Below, one piece after another: positions 8,732 through 16,678 of a stretch of 64,000 nucleotides of DNA. Made by a program: the position numbers and the translations under genes. Under the pieces are notes generated by a model. It saw only the letters and a list, made by a program, of their open reading frames with translations, was not told the DNA's origin and searched no databases. Location of the stretch: positions 186,001-250,000 of the forward strand of contig CALRRO020000009.1 of assembly GCA_943370595.1 (NCBI GenBank), written 5' to 3'. Source of the stretch: Piscinibacter sp943370595 (GTDB taxonomy: Bacteria; Pseudomonadota; Gammaproteobacteria; Burkholderiales; Burkholderiaceae_C). Every line of letters starts with the position of its first letter. Position 1 is the first letter of the stretch.

Positions 8732-9788
8732 CGACCCCGCCGCCGGCTGGCGGCTGCGCCCGGCCCGCCCCGGCGACCTCGACGGCCTGATGCGCCTGGC
8801 GCAGGCCAGTGCGATCGGCATCACCTCGCTGCCCGAGGACCGTGCCGAACTCGCCGGCAAGCTGGAGCGTTCCTGCAGCGCCTTCGCCAGCGACGACGAC
8901 GCCAGCGGCGAAGAGGCCTACCTGTTCGTGCTGGAGGAGCGGCACGGCGGCGCGCTGGTCGGCACCGCCGGCATCGCGGCCGCGGCCGGCGCCAACGACC
9001 GCTTCTACAGCTACCGCAACGAGTTCATCGTGCAGGCCTCGCCGGCGCTGGGCGCGCGCAACCGCATCCACACGCTGCACCTGTGCCACGACCTCACCGG
9101 CGTGACGCTGCTGACCGGTTTCCACATCGACGCCGCGCTGGCCGCGACGCCGGCGCCGCAGTTGCTGTCGCGCGGGCGGCTGGCCTTCATCGCCGCGCAC
9201 CCGGAGCGCTTCTCCGAGCGCATCGCCGCCGAGAACCCCGGCCTGGCCGACGACAACGGCCGCTGCCCGTTCTGGGCGGCCGTCGGCGAGCGCTTCTTCG
9301 GCGTCCCCTACCCCGAGGCCGAGCGCAGCCGCGACGGCCTCGACCCGAAGTCCTACATCGCCGAGCTGATGCCGCAGTCGCCGATCTACGTGCCGCTGCT
9401 CAGCGAGGAGGCGCAGTGGGCGCTCGGCCAGCTGCACCCGGTCGGCGAACTGCCCTTCTCCATCCTGCTCGACGAGGGCCTGGACGGCGAGACCTACCTG
9501 AACCTGTTCGACGGCGGGCCGACCGCCGAAGGCCGGATCGCCGCGCTGAAGACGGTGCGCCGGCGCCGGCGCGTCGCCCCCGAGCGTGGCGACACGGTGG
9601 CGGCCGGCGGCTGGTGGCTGGTCGACAACGGGCAGCGCGAGAGCTTCACGGCGCTGCTGCTGCCAGCCCCCGCCGGCGGCGTGCTGCGGCTGACGGATGC
9701 CGATGCGGCCGCACTGGGCTGGGCCCCTGGCCAGCCGCTGTGGGCTGCGGCGCTCGACGGCTTCGGCGCGGCGGAGGAACAGCGATGA
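8721..9788 (+). CDS. aruF: Arginine/ornithine N-succinyltransferase, alpha-type subunit
   Basis: 355 residues. The AstA/AruF family transfers succinyl from succinyl-CoA to arginine (or ornithine), the first step of the AST catabolic pathway. Recognisable features are the start LRPARPGDLDGLMRLAQASAIGITSLP, the central FYSYRNEFIVQASPALGARNRIHTLHLCHDLTGVTLLTGF, and ENPGLADDNGRCPFW near the catalytic region. Usual length is about 340. The ATG at 8721 overlaps argR, and a GAGGA ribosome-binding site lies just upstream. The stop overlaps the aruG start (ATGA), matching the heterodimeric AruF-AruG arrangement of Pseudomonas. Confidence 0.9.
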   Translation: MSPDDPAAGWRLRPARPGDLDGLMRLAQASAIGITSLPEDRAELAGKLERSCSAFASDDDASGEEAYLFVLEERHGGALVGTAGIAAAAGANDRFYSYRNEFIVQASPALGARNRIHTLHLCHDLTGVTLLTGFHIDAALAATPAPQLLSRGRLAFIAAHPERFSERIAAENPGLADDNGRCPFWAAVGERFFGVPYPEAERSRDGLDPKSYIAELMPQSPIYVPLLSEEAQWALGQLHPVGELPFSILLDEGLDGETYLNLFDGGPTAEGRIAALKTVRRRRRVAPERGDTVAAGGWWLVDNGQRESFTALLLPAPAGGVLRLTDADAAALGWAPGQPLWAAALDGFGAAEEQR

Positions 9789-10537
9789 GCAGCCTGACCA
9801 TCCGCGACGTGACCGCGGCCGACCTGCCGGCCCTCGAGCCCTGGCTGCGCCCCGGCGCCGACCGCCTGCCCTGTGCCGAGGACGATGGGGCCTGGCTGCT
9901 CGCCGAGCAGCGCGGCGCACCACGCGCCTGCCTGCGGCTGCGCCTGGCCATCGGGCTGGACCTGCCGCGGCCCTGGTACCACGTCGGCACGGTGGTGCAC
10001 GCGGCGCCGGCGCTGCACCTGTTCCACCGGCAGAACACGCTGCAGCTCGGCCATGACCACACCGGCGCCGCCGAGCTGGCCGACCCGGCCTGGGACCCAC
10101 GCTGCACGCTGGCCGAGCAGGCGACGGCGCTGCGCGCGCTGTTGCAGGCCGCGATGGCGCGGCTGGCCGCCCAGCGCGAACGTGCTGGCGCGCAGCTGAT
10201 CGTCGAACTGCCGGGGCTGCGCGATGCCGACGGACGCTCGCCCTTCTGGCAGGGCCTGGGCCGGCACTTCTACGCCGGCGACCCGCTCGAAGCGGCACGG
10301 CGCTTCGGCCCGGCCTGGCGCAGCCACGTCGCCGCGCTGCTGCCGCGCCAGCCGGTCTACACCTCGTTCCTGCCCGAGGCCGCGCAGGCGGCGCTGGCGC
10401 AGGTCGATCCGTCAGCCCGCGTGCTGCTCGACCTGCTGTGGCACGAAGGCCTGCGCTACGGCCACCACGTCACGGTGGACGACGGCGGGCCGGTGTTCGA
10501 GGCGGCGCTGGACACGCTGCCTGCCTTGGCTCGCTGA
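9785..10537 (+). CDS. aruG: Arginine N-succinyltransferase, beta-type subunit, short form
   Basis: 250 residues, shorter than the usual 340 or so. It retains AstA signatures (YHVGTVVHAAPALHLFHRQ; LGHDHTGAAELADPAW; LPGLRDADGRSPFWQGLGRHFY) but its N-terminal GNAT-like part is compressed, so roughly 80-90 residues of a typical AstA are missing. It probably pairs with AruF and may be a structural rather than catalytic partner; that is inference. The remaining AST genes (succinylarginine dihydrolase, aminotransferase, dehydrogenase) are not in this window. The stop codon is the first of several in-frame stops within a 12-bp tandem repeat. Confidence 0.82.
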   Translation: MSSLTIRDVTAADLPALEPWLRPGADRLPCAEDDGAWLLAEQRGAPRACLRLRLAIGLDLPRPWYHVGTVVHAAPALHLFHRQNTLQLGHDHTGAAELADPAWDPRCTLAEQATALRALLQAAMARLAAQRERAGAQLIVELPGLRDADGRSPFWQGLGRHFYAGDPLEAARRFGPAWRSHVAALLPRQPVYTSFLPEAAQAALAQVDPSARVLLDLLWHEGLRYGHHVTVDDGGPVFEAALDTLPALAR

Positions 10538-10592
10538 GTCGCCCGCTGAGTCGCCCGCTGAGTCGCCCGCTGAGTCGCCCGCTGATCCGCCC
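10533..10592. repeat. 12-bp tandem repeat, about five units, covering the aruG stop codon
   Basis: GCTGAGTCGCCC occurs four times head to tail (10533-10580), followed by a degenerate fifth unit, GCTGATCCGCCC (10581-10592). The first unit contains the aruG TGA, and because 12 is a multiple of three each unit places another TGA in the same frame. The array sits between convergent genes and could vary by slippage without changing the protein. Confidence 0.9.
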
Positions 10593-10609
10593 GCCGGGCG
10601 GCATGCGCC

Positions 10610-11116
10610 TCAGGGCGCGGGCATGACCACGATGCCGTCCTCGTCGGCGTAGAGCCAGTCGCCCGTGCGCACCCAGACGCCCTGGATCAGCACCGGCACG
10701 CCGGTCTGGCCCGGCGCCTTGCGGTCGGTGGGCATGGGCAGCAGCGCGAGCGCGCGGATGCCGACGTCGGCCGCGGCGAGCTCGGCCTTGTCGCGCGCCG
10801 CGCCATCGATCACCACGCCGGCCCAGCCGTTCATCGCCGCCGCCGCGGCGATGTTGCCGCCGATCAGCGCGCGGCGCAGCGAGCCACCACCGTCGACCAC
10901 CAGCACGCGAGCCTCCCCTGGCGACTCCAGCGCCGCCTTCACCGGCGAGTTGTCCTCGAAGCACTTCACGGTCAGCACCGGGCCGCAGAACTTCGCGCGC
11001 CCGCCGTAGCTGTGGAACACCGGCGGCAGCACGCGGAAGCTGCCGTCGCCTTCGGCGTAAGCGGCCTTGTGGGCGTCGCAGAGGTCGCAGGTGGAGAAGT
11101 CGGTCGTCGTGGTCAT
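10610..11116 (-). CDS. RraA/HMG-aldolase family protein
   Basis: 168 residues. VVDGGGSLRRALIGGNIAAAAAMNGWAGVVIDGAARDKAEL is the core of the RraA / 4-hydroxy-4-methyl-2-oxoglutarate (HMG/CHA) aldolase family; the Arg and Asp of the active-site loop are present. Some members inhibit RNase E and others are divalent-metal aldolases. In betaproteobacteria both annotations are used, and the sequence does not decide. The ATG at 11116 overlaps the stop of the upstream Lrp-type regulator gene (ATGA), so the two are co-transcribed. Confidence 0.82.
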   Translation of the reverse strand: MTTTTDFSTCDLCDAHKAAYAEGDGSFRVLPPVFHSYGGRAKFCGPVLTVKCFEDNSPVKAALESPGEARVLVVDGGGSLRRALIGGNIAAAAAMNGWAGVVIDGAARDKAELAAADVGIRALALLPMPTDRKAPGQTGVPVLIQGVWVRTGDWLYADEDGIVVMPAP

Positions 11117-11604
11117 GCGTTGAGCACCTTTCGGATCGGCGGTTTCACGTCCTCGCGGCGCGGCGGCAGCATGGGCTGGTGCTCGCGCGCGGGGTTGAGG
11201 ATGATCGAGGTAGCCGTCTCGGTGAGGATGCAGAACTTGCTGACCACCGCGTCGAGGTGGGCCACGTCGATGACGGCGATCTCCAGCACCCAGCTGTCCT
11301 CGCCGGTGACGTTGTAGGCATTGATGCACTCGGGCGTCTGCTGGATCAGCTTGACCACGCGCGCGTACTCGGCGCGGCCGATGCGGATCAGCGCACGGAT
11401 GCCGTAGCCGAGCTTCGTCAGGTCCACCGTCGCGCGGTAGCCGGTGATGACACCGGCCGACTCCAGCTTGCGCACGCGTTCGGTGACGGCTGGCTGGCTG
11501 AGGTGCACGCGCCGGCCGAGCTCGGCCATGGTCAGGCGCGCATCGGCCTGAAGTTCGGCGAGGATGCGGGTGTCGTGGGCGTCGAGTTCGAAGTTCAAGG
11601 CCAT
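11113..11604 (-). CDS. Lrp/AsnC-family transcriptional regulator
   Basis: 162 residues from the ATG at 11604; a longer frame to 11655 lacks family similarity at its start. The N-terminal winged helix-turn-helix (LDAHDTRILAELQADARLTMAELGRRVHLSQPAVTERVRKLESAGVI) is followed by a RAM ligand-binding domain (VTGEDSWVLEIAVIDVAHLDAVV). Such regulators sense amino acids and often control a neighbouring gene. The candidates are the co-transcribed rraA-like gene and the divergent EamA exporter (113-bp intergenic region). Confidence 0.9.
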   Translation of the reverse strand: MALNFELDAHDTRILAELQADARLTMAELGRRVHLSQPAVTERVRKLESAGVITGYRATVDLTKLGYGIRALIRIGRAEYARVVKLIQQTPECINAYNVTGEDSWVLEIAVIDVAHLDAVVSKFCILTETATSIILNPAREHQPMLPPRREDVKPPIRKVLNA

Positions 11605-11717
11605 GGGGTCGAAACTCCTTGAAAGTCCTCGGGATTGTGCCTCCACGAACTTCAAACGACCATGGATCGGACGGCCCGGCTTTCATACGATGCGAGGCTC
11701 GATCAGCCGTCACGCCC

Positions 11718-12632
11718 ATGACCTCGACCACCCTCGCCACCGCCGCGCCGCGCCCTGCGCCGCTGTCCACCCTGCTGTTGCTGTGCCTCGCGGCCACCTG
11801 GCTGATCTGGGGCTCGACCTACCTCGCCATCAAGTTCGCGCTGCTGAGCTTCCCGCCCTTCTTCCAGATGGGCACCCGCTTCCTCGCTGCCGGCGCCGTG
11901 CTGATGCTGTGGATGCGCTGGCGCGGCGCCGCCTGGCCGACGCGGCTGCAGTGGCGCAATGCGCTGGTGGTCGGCACCCTGATGCTGGGCGGCGGCATGG
12001 GCGGTACGGCCGTGGCCGAGACCAGCGTCGGCTCGGGCCTGGTGGTCGCCTTCATCGCGGTGGTGCCGCTGATGATCGCGGCGCTGAACCTGATCTGGGG
12101 CGTCAGGCCGGGCCGGATGGAACTGGCCGGCATCGTCGTCGGCCTGGCCGGCGTGCTGATGCTGACTCAGGGCGCCGGCTTCCAGGCCTCGCCCGGCGGG
12201 CTGGCGGCGATCGCGATCGCCTGCATCACCTGGTCGGTCGGCAGCGTGCTCAGCCAGCGCAGCCTGCCGCTGGCCCCCGGCGCCACCGGCTTCGCCAGCG
12301 AGATGCTGTGCGGTGGCGCGGTGCTGATGGCGCTGTCGTGGTTTGCCGGCGAGCAGCCGCAATGGCCGCCGCAGCCGGCCGCGGTGGCGGCCTGGTTCTA
12401 CCTGGTGGTGGCCGGCTCGCTGATCGCCTTCAACGCCTACATGGTGCTGCTCGCGCAGGCCAGCGCCGGCCTCGCCTCGAGCTACACCTTCGTCAACCCG
12501 GTGATCGCGATGCTGCTCGGCGTGGCCGTGCTCGGTGAAGTCGTCAGCGGCTTCGAGTGGGCCGCGGCCGGCGTGGTGCTCGTCGGCGTGGTGCTGATGC
12601 TGCGCGGCGCCGCGCTGAAGCGCGAGCCTTAG
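11718..12632 (+). CDS. EamA/DMT-family membrane exporter
   Basis: 304 residues with about ten hydrophobic segments in two EamA repeats. The start TWLIWGSTYLAIKFALLSFPPFFQMGTRFL and the second-half ending SSYTFVNPVIAMLLGVAVLGE are typical of YedA/RhaT-like drug/metabolite transporters, whose substrates are usually amino acids or metabolites. It is divergent from an Lrp-type regulator, an arrangement common for amino-acid exporters, so export of an amino acid is a plausible but unproven role. Its TAG stop overlaps the TAA stop of the convergent next gene by 4 bp. Confidence 0.88.
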   Translation: MTSTTLATAAPRPAPLSTLLLLCLAATWLIWGSTYLAIKFALLSFPPFFQMGTRFLAAGAVLMLWMRWRGAAWPTRLQWRNALVVGTLMLGGGMGGTAVAETSVGSGLVVAFIAVVPLMIAALNLIWGVRPGRMELAGIVVGLAGVLMLTQGAGFQASPGGLAAIAIACITWSVGSVLSQRSLPLAPGATGFASEMLCGGAVLMALSWFAGEQPQWPPQPAAVAAWFYLVVAGSLIAFNAYMVLLAQASAGLASSYTFVNPVIAMLLGVAVLGEVVSGFEWAAAGVVLVGVVLMLRGAALKREP

Positions 12633-14368
12633 CCGCGCCGCTTCAGCGCCGCCTCGCGGATCGCGCCCAGCGTGGTCCGTGTGGTGCTGACGTCGGTGGC
12701 GAGCTTCAGGTGGATCAGCGTCGGGCCATCGGCCGCCAGCGCCTCGCGAAAGGCCGGCTCGAACTGCGCGGTGGCATCGACCCGGCTCGCATGCCAGCCG
12801 TGGGCGCGGGCCAGCGCGGCGAAGTCCGGGTTGAACAGGTCGCTGCCCGACACACGCCCCGGGAACTCGCGCTCCTGGTGCATGCGGATGGTGCCGTAGG
12901 TGCCGTTGTCGACCACCAGGCTGATCAGCTTGCCCGCACCACGCCCGGCGCGGTAGCCGGTGGCGGTGGCCAGTTCCTGGCCGGTCATCAGGAAGTCGCC
13001 GTCGCCGGCGACGTTGATCACCGTGCGATCCGGATGCAGCAGCGAGGCCGCGATCGCCGCCGGCACGCCGTAGCCCATCGCGCCGGAGGTCGGGGCCAGC
13101 TGCGTCCGGCCATGGTGCTGCAGGCCACGGTAGCGCACGTAGCGGTGCAGCCAGCCGCTGTAGTTGCCGGCGCCGTTGGTGAACACGCTGTTCTCCGGCA
13201 CGAGGCGCTCGACGCACAGCATCACCTGCGCCATGTCCAGCGGCTCGACGGGGCTGGGCACGCGATTGGCTGCAAAGTCCGCAGCGGCCGCCTGCGTCCA
13301 GGCGCTCCAGGCCAGTTGCGGCGGCGCGGTCAGCGATTCCAGCGCCTTGGCGGCGTGGTTGACCGAGGCCTGCAGCATCAGGTCGGCGGCATAGACGCGG
13401 CCGAGCTCCTCGGCGCCGGCGTGCAGGTGCACGAGTTTCTGCTTCGGCCGCGGCGCCTGCAGCAGCGTGTAGCCGCCGGTGGTCATCTCGCCCAGGCGCA
13501 CGCCGAGTGCGATCACCAGATCGGCCTCGCCGATGCGCGCGGCGAGTCTCGGATTGATGCCGATGCCCACGTCGCCCGCATACAGCGAGTGGTGGTTGTC
13601 GAAGGTGTCCTGGAAGCGGAAGCCGCAGCCCACCGGCAGTTGCCAGTTCTCGGCGAAACGCTGCAGCGCGCGGGCACCTTCGGCAACCCAGCCGCTGCCG
13701 CCTGCGATGACGAACGGCCGCTGCGCCGCCACCAGCATGGCACGCAGGTCGCGCAGACGCCCCGGCGCCGGCCAGGCCTGCACGGGCTCGATGCGCGGCA
13801 GCACCGGCGCGGCCATCGGCGTGGTCAGCAGGTCCTCCGGCAGCCCCAGCACCACGGGGCCAGGCCGGCCCTGCATCGCGGTGTGGAAGGCGCGCGCCAC
13901 GTACTCGGGCAGGCGGTCGGCGCTGTGCACCTCGCCGACCCACTTGGCCATGCCCAGCGTGCCGGGGCCGAAGACCTGCCGGTAGTCGAGTTCCTGGAAG
14001 GCCTCGCGGTCGCGCTGGTCGCTGGCCACCTGGCCGACGAACAGGATCATCGGCGTGCTGTCCTGGAAGGCCGTGTGCAGGCCGATCGAGGCGTTGGTGG
14101 CGCCCGGGCCGCGTGTCACGAAGCAGATGCCCGGGCGGCCGCTCAGCTTGCCCTGCGCCTCGGCCATGAAGGCCGCGCCACCTTCCTGGCGGCAGGCGAT
14201 GAAACGGATGCGGTCGCGGTGTTCGTGGAAGCCGTCGAGCACCGCGAGGTAGCTCTCGCCGGGCACGCCGAAGGCAGTGTCGACGCCCTGGGCGATCAGC
14301 GCCTCGACCAGCGCGTGGCCGGCGATGCGGGTGGGTGACGAAGCGGTGGCAGCGGCGCGGTCGGTCAT
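12629..14368 (-). CDS. Thiamine-diphosphate-dependent enzyme (acetolactate synthase-like)
   Basis: 579 residues with the three-domain ThDP fold. The N-terminal domain has ALIAQGVDTAFGVPGESYLAVLDGF and the catalytic Glu region CRQEGGAAFMAEAQGKL. The C-terminal domain has the ThDP/Mg motif GDGDFLMTGQELATATGY ... NNGTYGT-like VDNGTYGTIRMHQ. The family includes acetolactate synthase, pyruvate/benzoylformate-type decarboxylases and glyoxylate carboligase. No regulatory small-subunit gene (ilvH) is adjacent, so it is probably a catabolic or specialised member rather than the biosynthetic IlvB. Start 14368 overlaps the stop of the upstream MFS gene, so both belong to one operon. Confidence 0.85.
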   Translation of the reverse strand: MTDRAAATASSPTRIAGHALVEALIAQGVDTAFGVPGESYLAVLDGFHEHRDRIRFIACRQEGGAAFMAEAQGKLSGRPGICFVTRGPGATNASIGLHTAFQDSTPMILFVGQVASDQRDREAFQELDYRQVFGPGTLGMAKWVGEVHSADRLPEYVARAFHTAMQGRPGPVVLGLPEDLLTTPMAAPVLPRIEPVQAWPAPGRLRDLRAMLVAAQRPFVIAGGSGWVAEGARALQRFAENWQLPVGCGFRFQDTFDNHHSLYAGDVGIGINPRLAARIGEADLVIALGVRLGEMTTGGYTLLQAPRPKQKLVHLHAGAEELGRVYAADLMLQASVNHAAKALESLTAPPQLAWSAWTQAAAADFAANRVPSPVEPLDMAQVMLCVERLVPENSVFTNGAGNYSGWLHRYVRYRGLQHHGRTQLAPTSGAMGYGVPAAIAASLLHPDRTVINVAGDGDFLMTGQELATATGYRAGRGAGKLISLVVDNGTYGTIRMHQEREFPGRVSGSDLFNPDFAALARAHGWHASRVDATAQFEPAFREALAADGPTLIHLKLATDVSTTRTTLGAIREAALKRRG

Positions 14369-15609
14369 GCCGCCATTTTCGCCGCCGCGCCGCCCCGTGC
14401 CACGCGCACGCCGACCAGCGCCGCCGACACCACGCCGCCGACCAGCGCCAGCGCGGCGCCCGTGAACACCGCCGAGGGCGAGCCATGGTCGAGCAGTGCG
14501 CCGAACACCGGGGCGGCCAGCGCGAAGCCGAGGTCCAGCCCCGAGTAGACCGTGCCGTAGACACGGCCGGTGGCGCCCGGCGGCGCAGCGCGCTTGATCA
14601 GCATGTCGCGCGAAGGCCCGGCCAGGCCGGTGCCGAAACCGGCCAGTGCCGCCAGCGCTGCTGCCAGCAGGCCCGGCAGGCTGGGCAGCCCGGCGAGGAA
14701 CAGCAGCAAGGCTGCGCCAAGCAGGCAGGCGCCGATGGTGCGCTCGAGCCGCTCGCCGCGTGCCGCGAGGAAGCCACCGACCACCATGCCGGCCGCGCCG
14801 CACAGCATGAAGCCGGTGACGACGAAGGAGGTGATGCCCAGCGGCAGGTCATGCAGCTTCTGCAGCGCCGGGCCGGCGAAGCTCTGCATCGCCGACAGTG
14901 CACAGGTCGACCAGAAGAAGAACGAGAAGCACAGCCACACCGAGGGCAGGCGCAGGAAGGCCAGCGGGTGTTCGACCTTCGCCCCCGCGGCGGCCGCAGT
15001 CGCCTGGTGCGGCCAGCTGCCGGAACGGTCGTCGATCGAGCTGCGATTCAACACCATCGTGGCGAGCACGAGCAGCGCCCAGATCGCGGCGCCGGCCGCG
15101 GCCCAGCGCCACGAGCCGGCGGCGGCCGTCAGCGCCGTCATGAACACCGGCGCGGCCGCCCAGCCGAGATTGCCGGAGATGCCGTGCACCGAGAAGGCAT
15201 GCCCCAGGCGCGGCTGCGACACCCGCTTGTTGAGGATGGTGAAGTCGATCGGGTGGAAGGGCGAGTTGCCCAGGCCGGACAGCGCGGCCGCCAGCATCAG
15301 GCCGGCATAACTCTGCGCCGTGGCCGCGGCCAGCGCGGCGAGCACGAAGCAGCCCAGCGCGGCGAACAGCACCGGCCGCGCACCGACCCGGTCGACCAGG
15401 AAGCCGGCCAGCGCCTGGCCGATGCCGGAGATCACGAAGAAGGTGCTGACCAGCAGGCCGAGTTCGGAGTAGCTCAGGCCGAAGTCGCGGATGAACAGCG
15501 GGAACAGCGGCGGCAGCAGCATGTGGAAGAAGTGCGAGGTGCCGTGCGCCAGGCCGATCAAGCCGATGGTGCGGGCGTCGTCGCGCAGCGAGGGGGAAGC
15601 GGTGGTCAT
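14365..15609 (-). CDS. Major facilitator superfamily transporter
   Basis: 414 residues with about twelve hydrophobic segments. The first loop contains GFLVDRVGARPVLF, matching the MFS motif between helices 2 and 3, and the early sequence GLAHGTSHFFHMLLPPLFPLFIRDFGLSYSELGLL resembles the fosmidomycin-resistance/Fsr-like branch. The substrate is unknown. It is the first gene of a two-gene operon with the ThDP enzyme, so it may carry that enzyme's substrate or product. A divergent AraC-type regulator lies 91 bp away. Confidence 0.87.
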   Translation of the reverse strand: MTTASPSLRDDARTIGLIGLAHGTSHFFHMLLPPLFPLFIRDFGLSYSELGLLVSTFFVISGIGQALAGFLVDRVGARPVLFAALGCFVLAALAAATAQSYAGLMLAAALSGLGNSPFHPIDFTILNKRVSQPRLGHAFSVHGISGNLGWAAAPVFMTALTAAAGSWRWAAAGAAIWALLVLATMVLNRSSIDDRSGSWPHQATAAAAGAKVEHPLAFLRLPSVWLCFSFFFWSTCALSAMQSFAGPALQKLHDLPLGITSFVVTGFMLCGAAGMVVGGFLAARGERLERTIGACLLGAALLLFLAGLPSLPGLLAAALAALAGFGTGLAGPSRDMLIKRAAPPGATGRVYGTVYSGLDLGFALAAPVFGALLDHGSPSAVFTGAALALVGGVVSAALVGVRVARGGAAAKMAA

Positions 15610-15670
15610 CGGGACGGGGCCAGTGGGATGCCCTGAACTCTAGGTGTCACGCCGCCGTCGCAGTTACGAT

Positions 15671-15685
15671 AGAGAGTCAATCTCT
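15671..15685. promoter_or_regulatory. Inverted repeat AGAGA-N5-TCTCT between MFS and AraC-type genes
   Basis: AGAGA (15671-15675) and TCTCT (15681-15685) flank a 5-bp centre, with near-symmetry extending two more bases on each side. It lies 15 bp before the regulator ATG and 61 bp from the MFS start, a position expected for an operator controlling both divergent units. Confidence 0.4.
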
Positions 15686-15700
15686 GTCGAGACTCCGCCA

Positions 15701-16537
15701 ATGGCCACCACCGCCCGCCCCCGCCGCGCCAGCGTGCCGCCGATCGACCCGCTGGCCTACGCACCCACCGAGCAGCGGCCGGTGCGTGCCAAGCTGCGCC
15801 GGCTCGCGGCCGCCACCCGCGTCGAGCCGCACAGCCACACCTGGGCGCAGGTGGCCATGTCGGCCACCGGCGTGATCCGCATGAACGCCGGCCACAGCAC
15901 CTACCTCGTGCCGCCGAGCCGTGCGCTGTGGATCCCGCCTGGCGTGGAGCACGTGGTCACGGTGATGGAGGACGCTGAGATCCGCACGCTTTACGTGCAC
16001 CCGGCAGCGCGCTTCTTCGGCGACGCCGCAGAGACGCCGTTCCAGCGCTGGCCGGAATGCCGCGTGCTGGAGGTGTCGCCGCTGCTGCGAGAGCTGGTCG
16101 CCCATCTCGACACTTCGCCGGGCGCAGTGCTGCGCAGCGGGCAGGACGAGCGCGAAGCCAGCCTGGCCGCGCTGATCCTCGACGAGTTGCGCCGCGCGGC
16201 GCCAGTGCGCCTTGGCGTCGACCTGCCGGCCGACAAGCGGCTGCGGCAGCTCTGCGAAGCGGTGCTGGACGCTCCGACACGCTGGGACTCGCTAGCCGAC
16301 TGGGCCGCGCACGCCGGCGCCAGCCCGCGCACCGTGGCCCGGCTGTTCCGCAGCGAACTGGGCACCACCTTCCAGCAGTGGCGGCAGCAGGTGCTGCTGG
16401 CCCACGCGCTGGCGCTGTCGGCCCGCAAGCTGCCGATGGCGACCATCGCTGCCGAACTGGGCTACGCCAGCGCCAGCGCCTTCACCGCGATGGTCAAGCG
16501 CACGCTGGGCGCGCCGCCGACGCATTTCTTCGCCTGA
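15701..16537 (+). CDS. Cupin-AraC family transcriptional regulator
   Basis: 278 residues. The N-terminal half is a cupin-like sensor (EPHSHTWAQVAMSATGVIRM; LVPPSRALWIPPGVEHVV), and the C-terminal half is an AraC DNA-binding domain (DSLADWAAHAGASPRTVARLFRSELG; IAAELGYASASAFTAMVKRTLG). This architecture often represses or activates a divergent transporter gene, here the MFS/ThDP-enzyme operon. The ATG at 15701 is taken; the frame is open 19 codons further upstream, but that part crosses the palindromic site. Confidence 0.9.
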   Translation: MATTARPRRASVPPIDPLAYAPTEQRPVRAKLRRLAAATRVEPHSHTWAQVAMSATGVIRMNAGHSTYLVPPSRALWIPPGVEHVVTVMEDAEIRTLYVHPAARFFGDAAETPFQRWPECRVLEVSPLLRELVAHLDTSPGAVLRSGQDEREASLAALILDELRRAAPVRLGVDLPADKRLRQLCEAVLDAPTRWDSLADWAAHAGASPRTVARLFRSELGTTFQQWRQQVLLAHALALSARKLPMATIAAELGYASASAFTAMVKRTLGAPPTHFFA

Positions 16538-16678
16538 ACCACCCGACCCAGGGATCAATCGGTGACGCCTTGCAACACTTCTTCCATCTGCCGCCAGAAT
16601 GGACCCTGGGGGTTGCACGTAGGCTGAGGAGTGTCGTGATCCGCACGACCGCCGGCCCTGCGGGGGGAGAACAACATC

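Noticed and set aside
10533..10592. Possible CRISPR or coding repeat
   Set aside because: Units are only 12 bp, directly adjoining, with no spacers; it is a simple tandem repeat.
12557..14338. 593-codon plus-strand open frame
   Set aside because: It is the antisense shadow of the ThDP enzyme gene; composition is His/Gln/Arg-rich with no recognisable domain.
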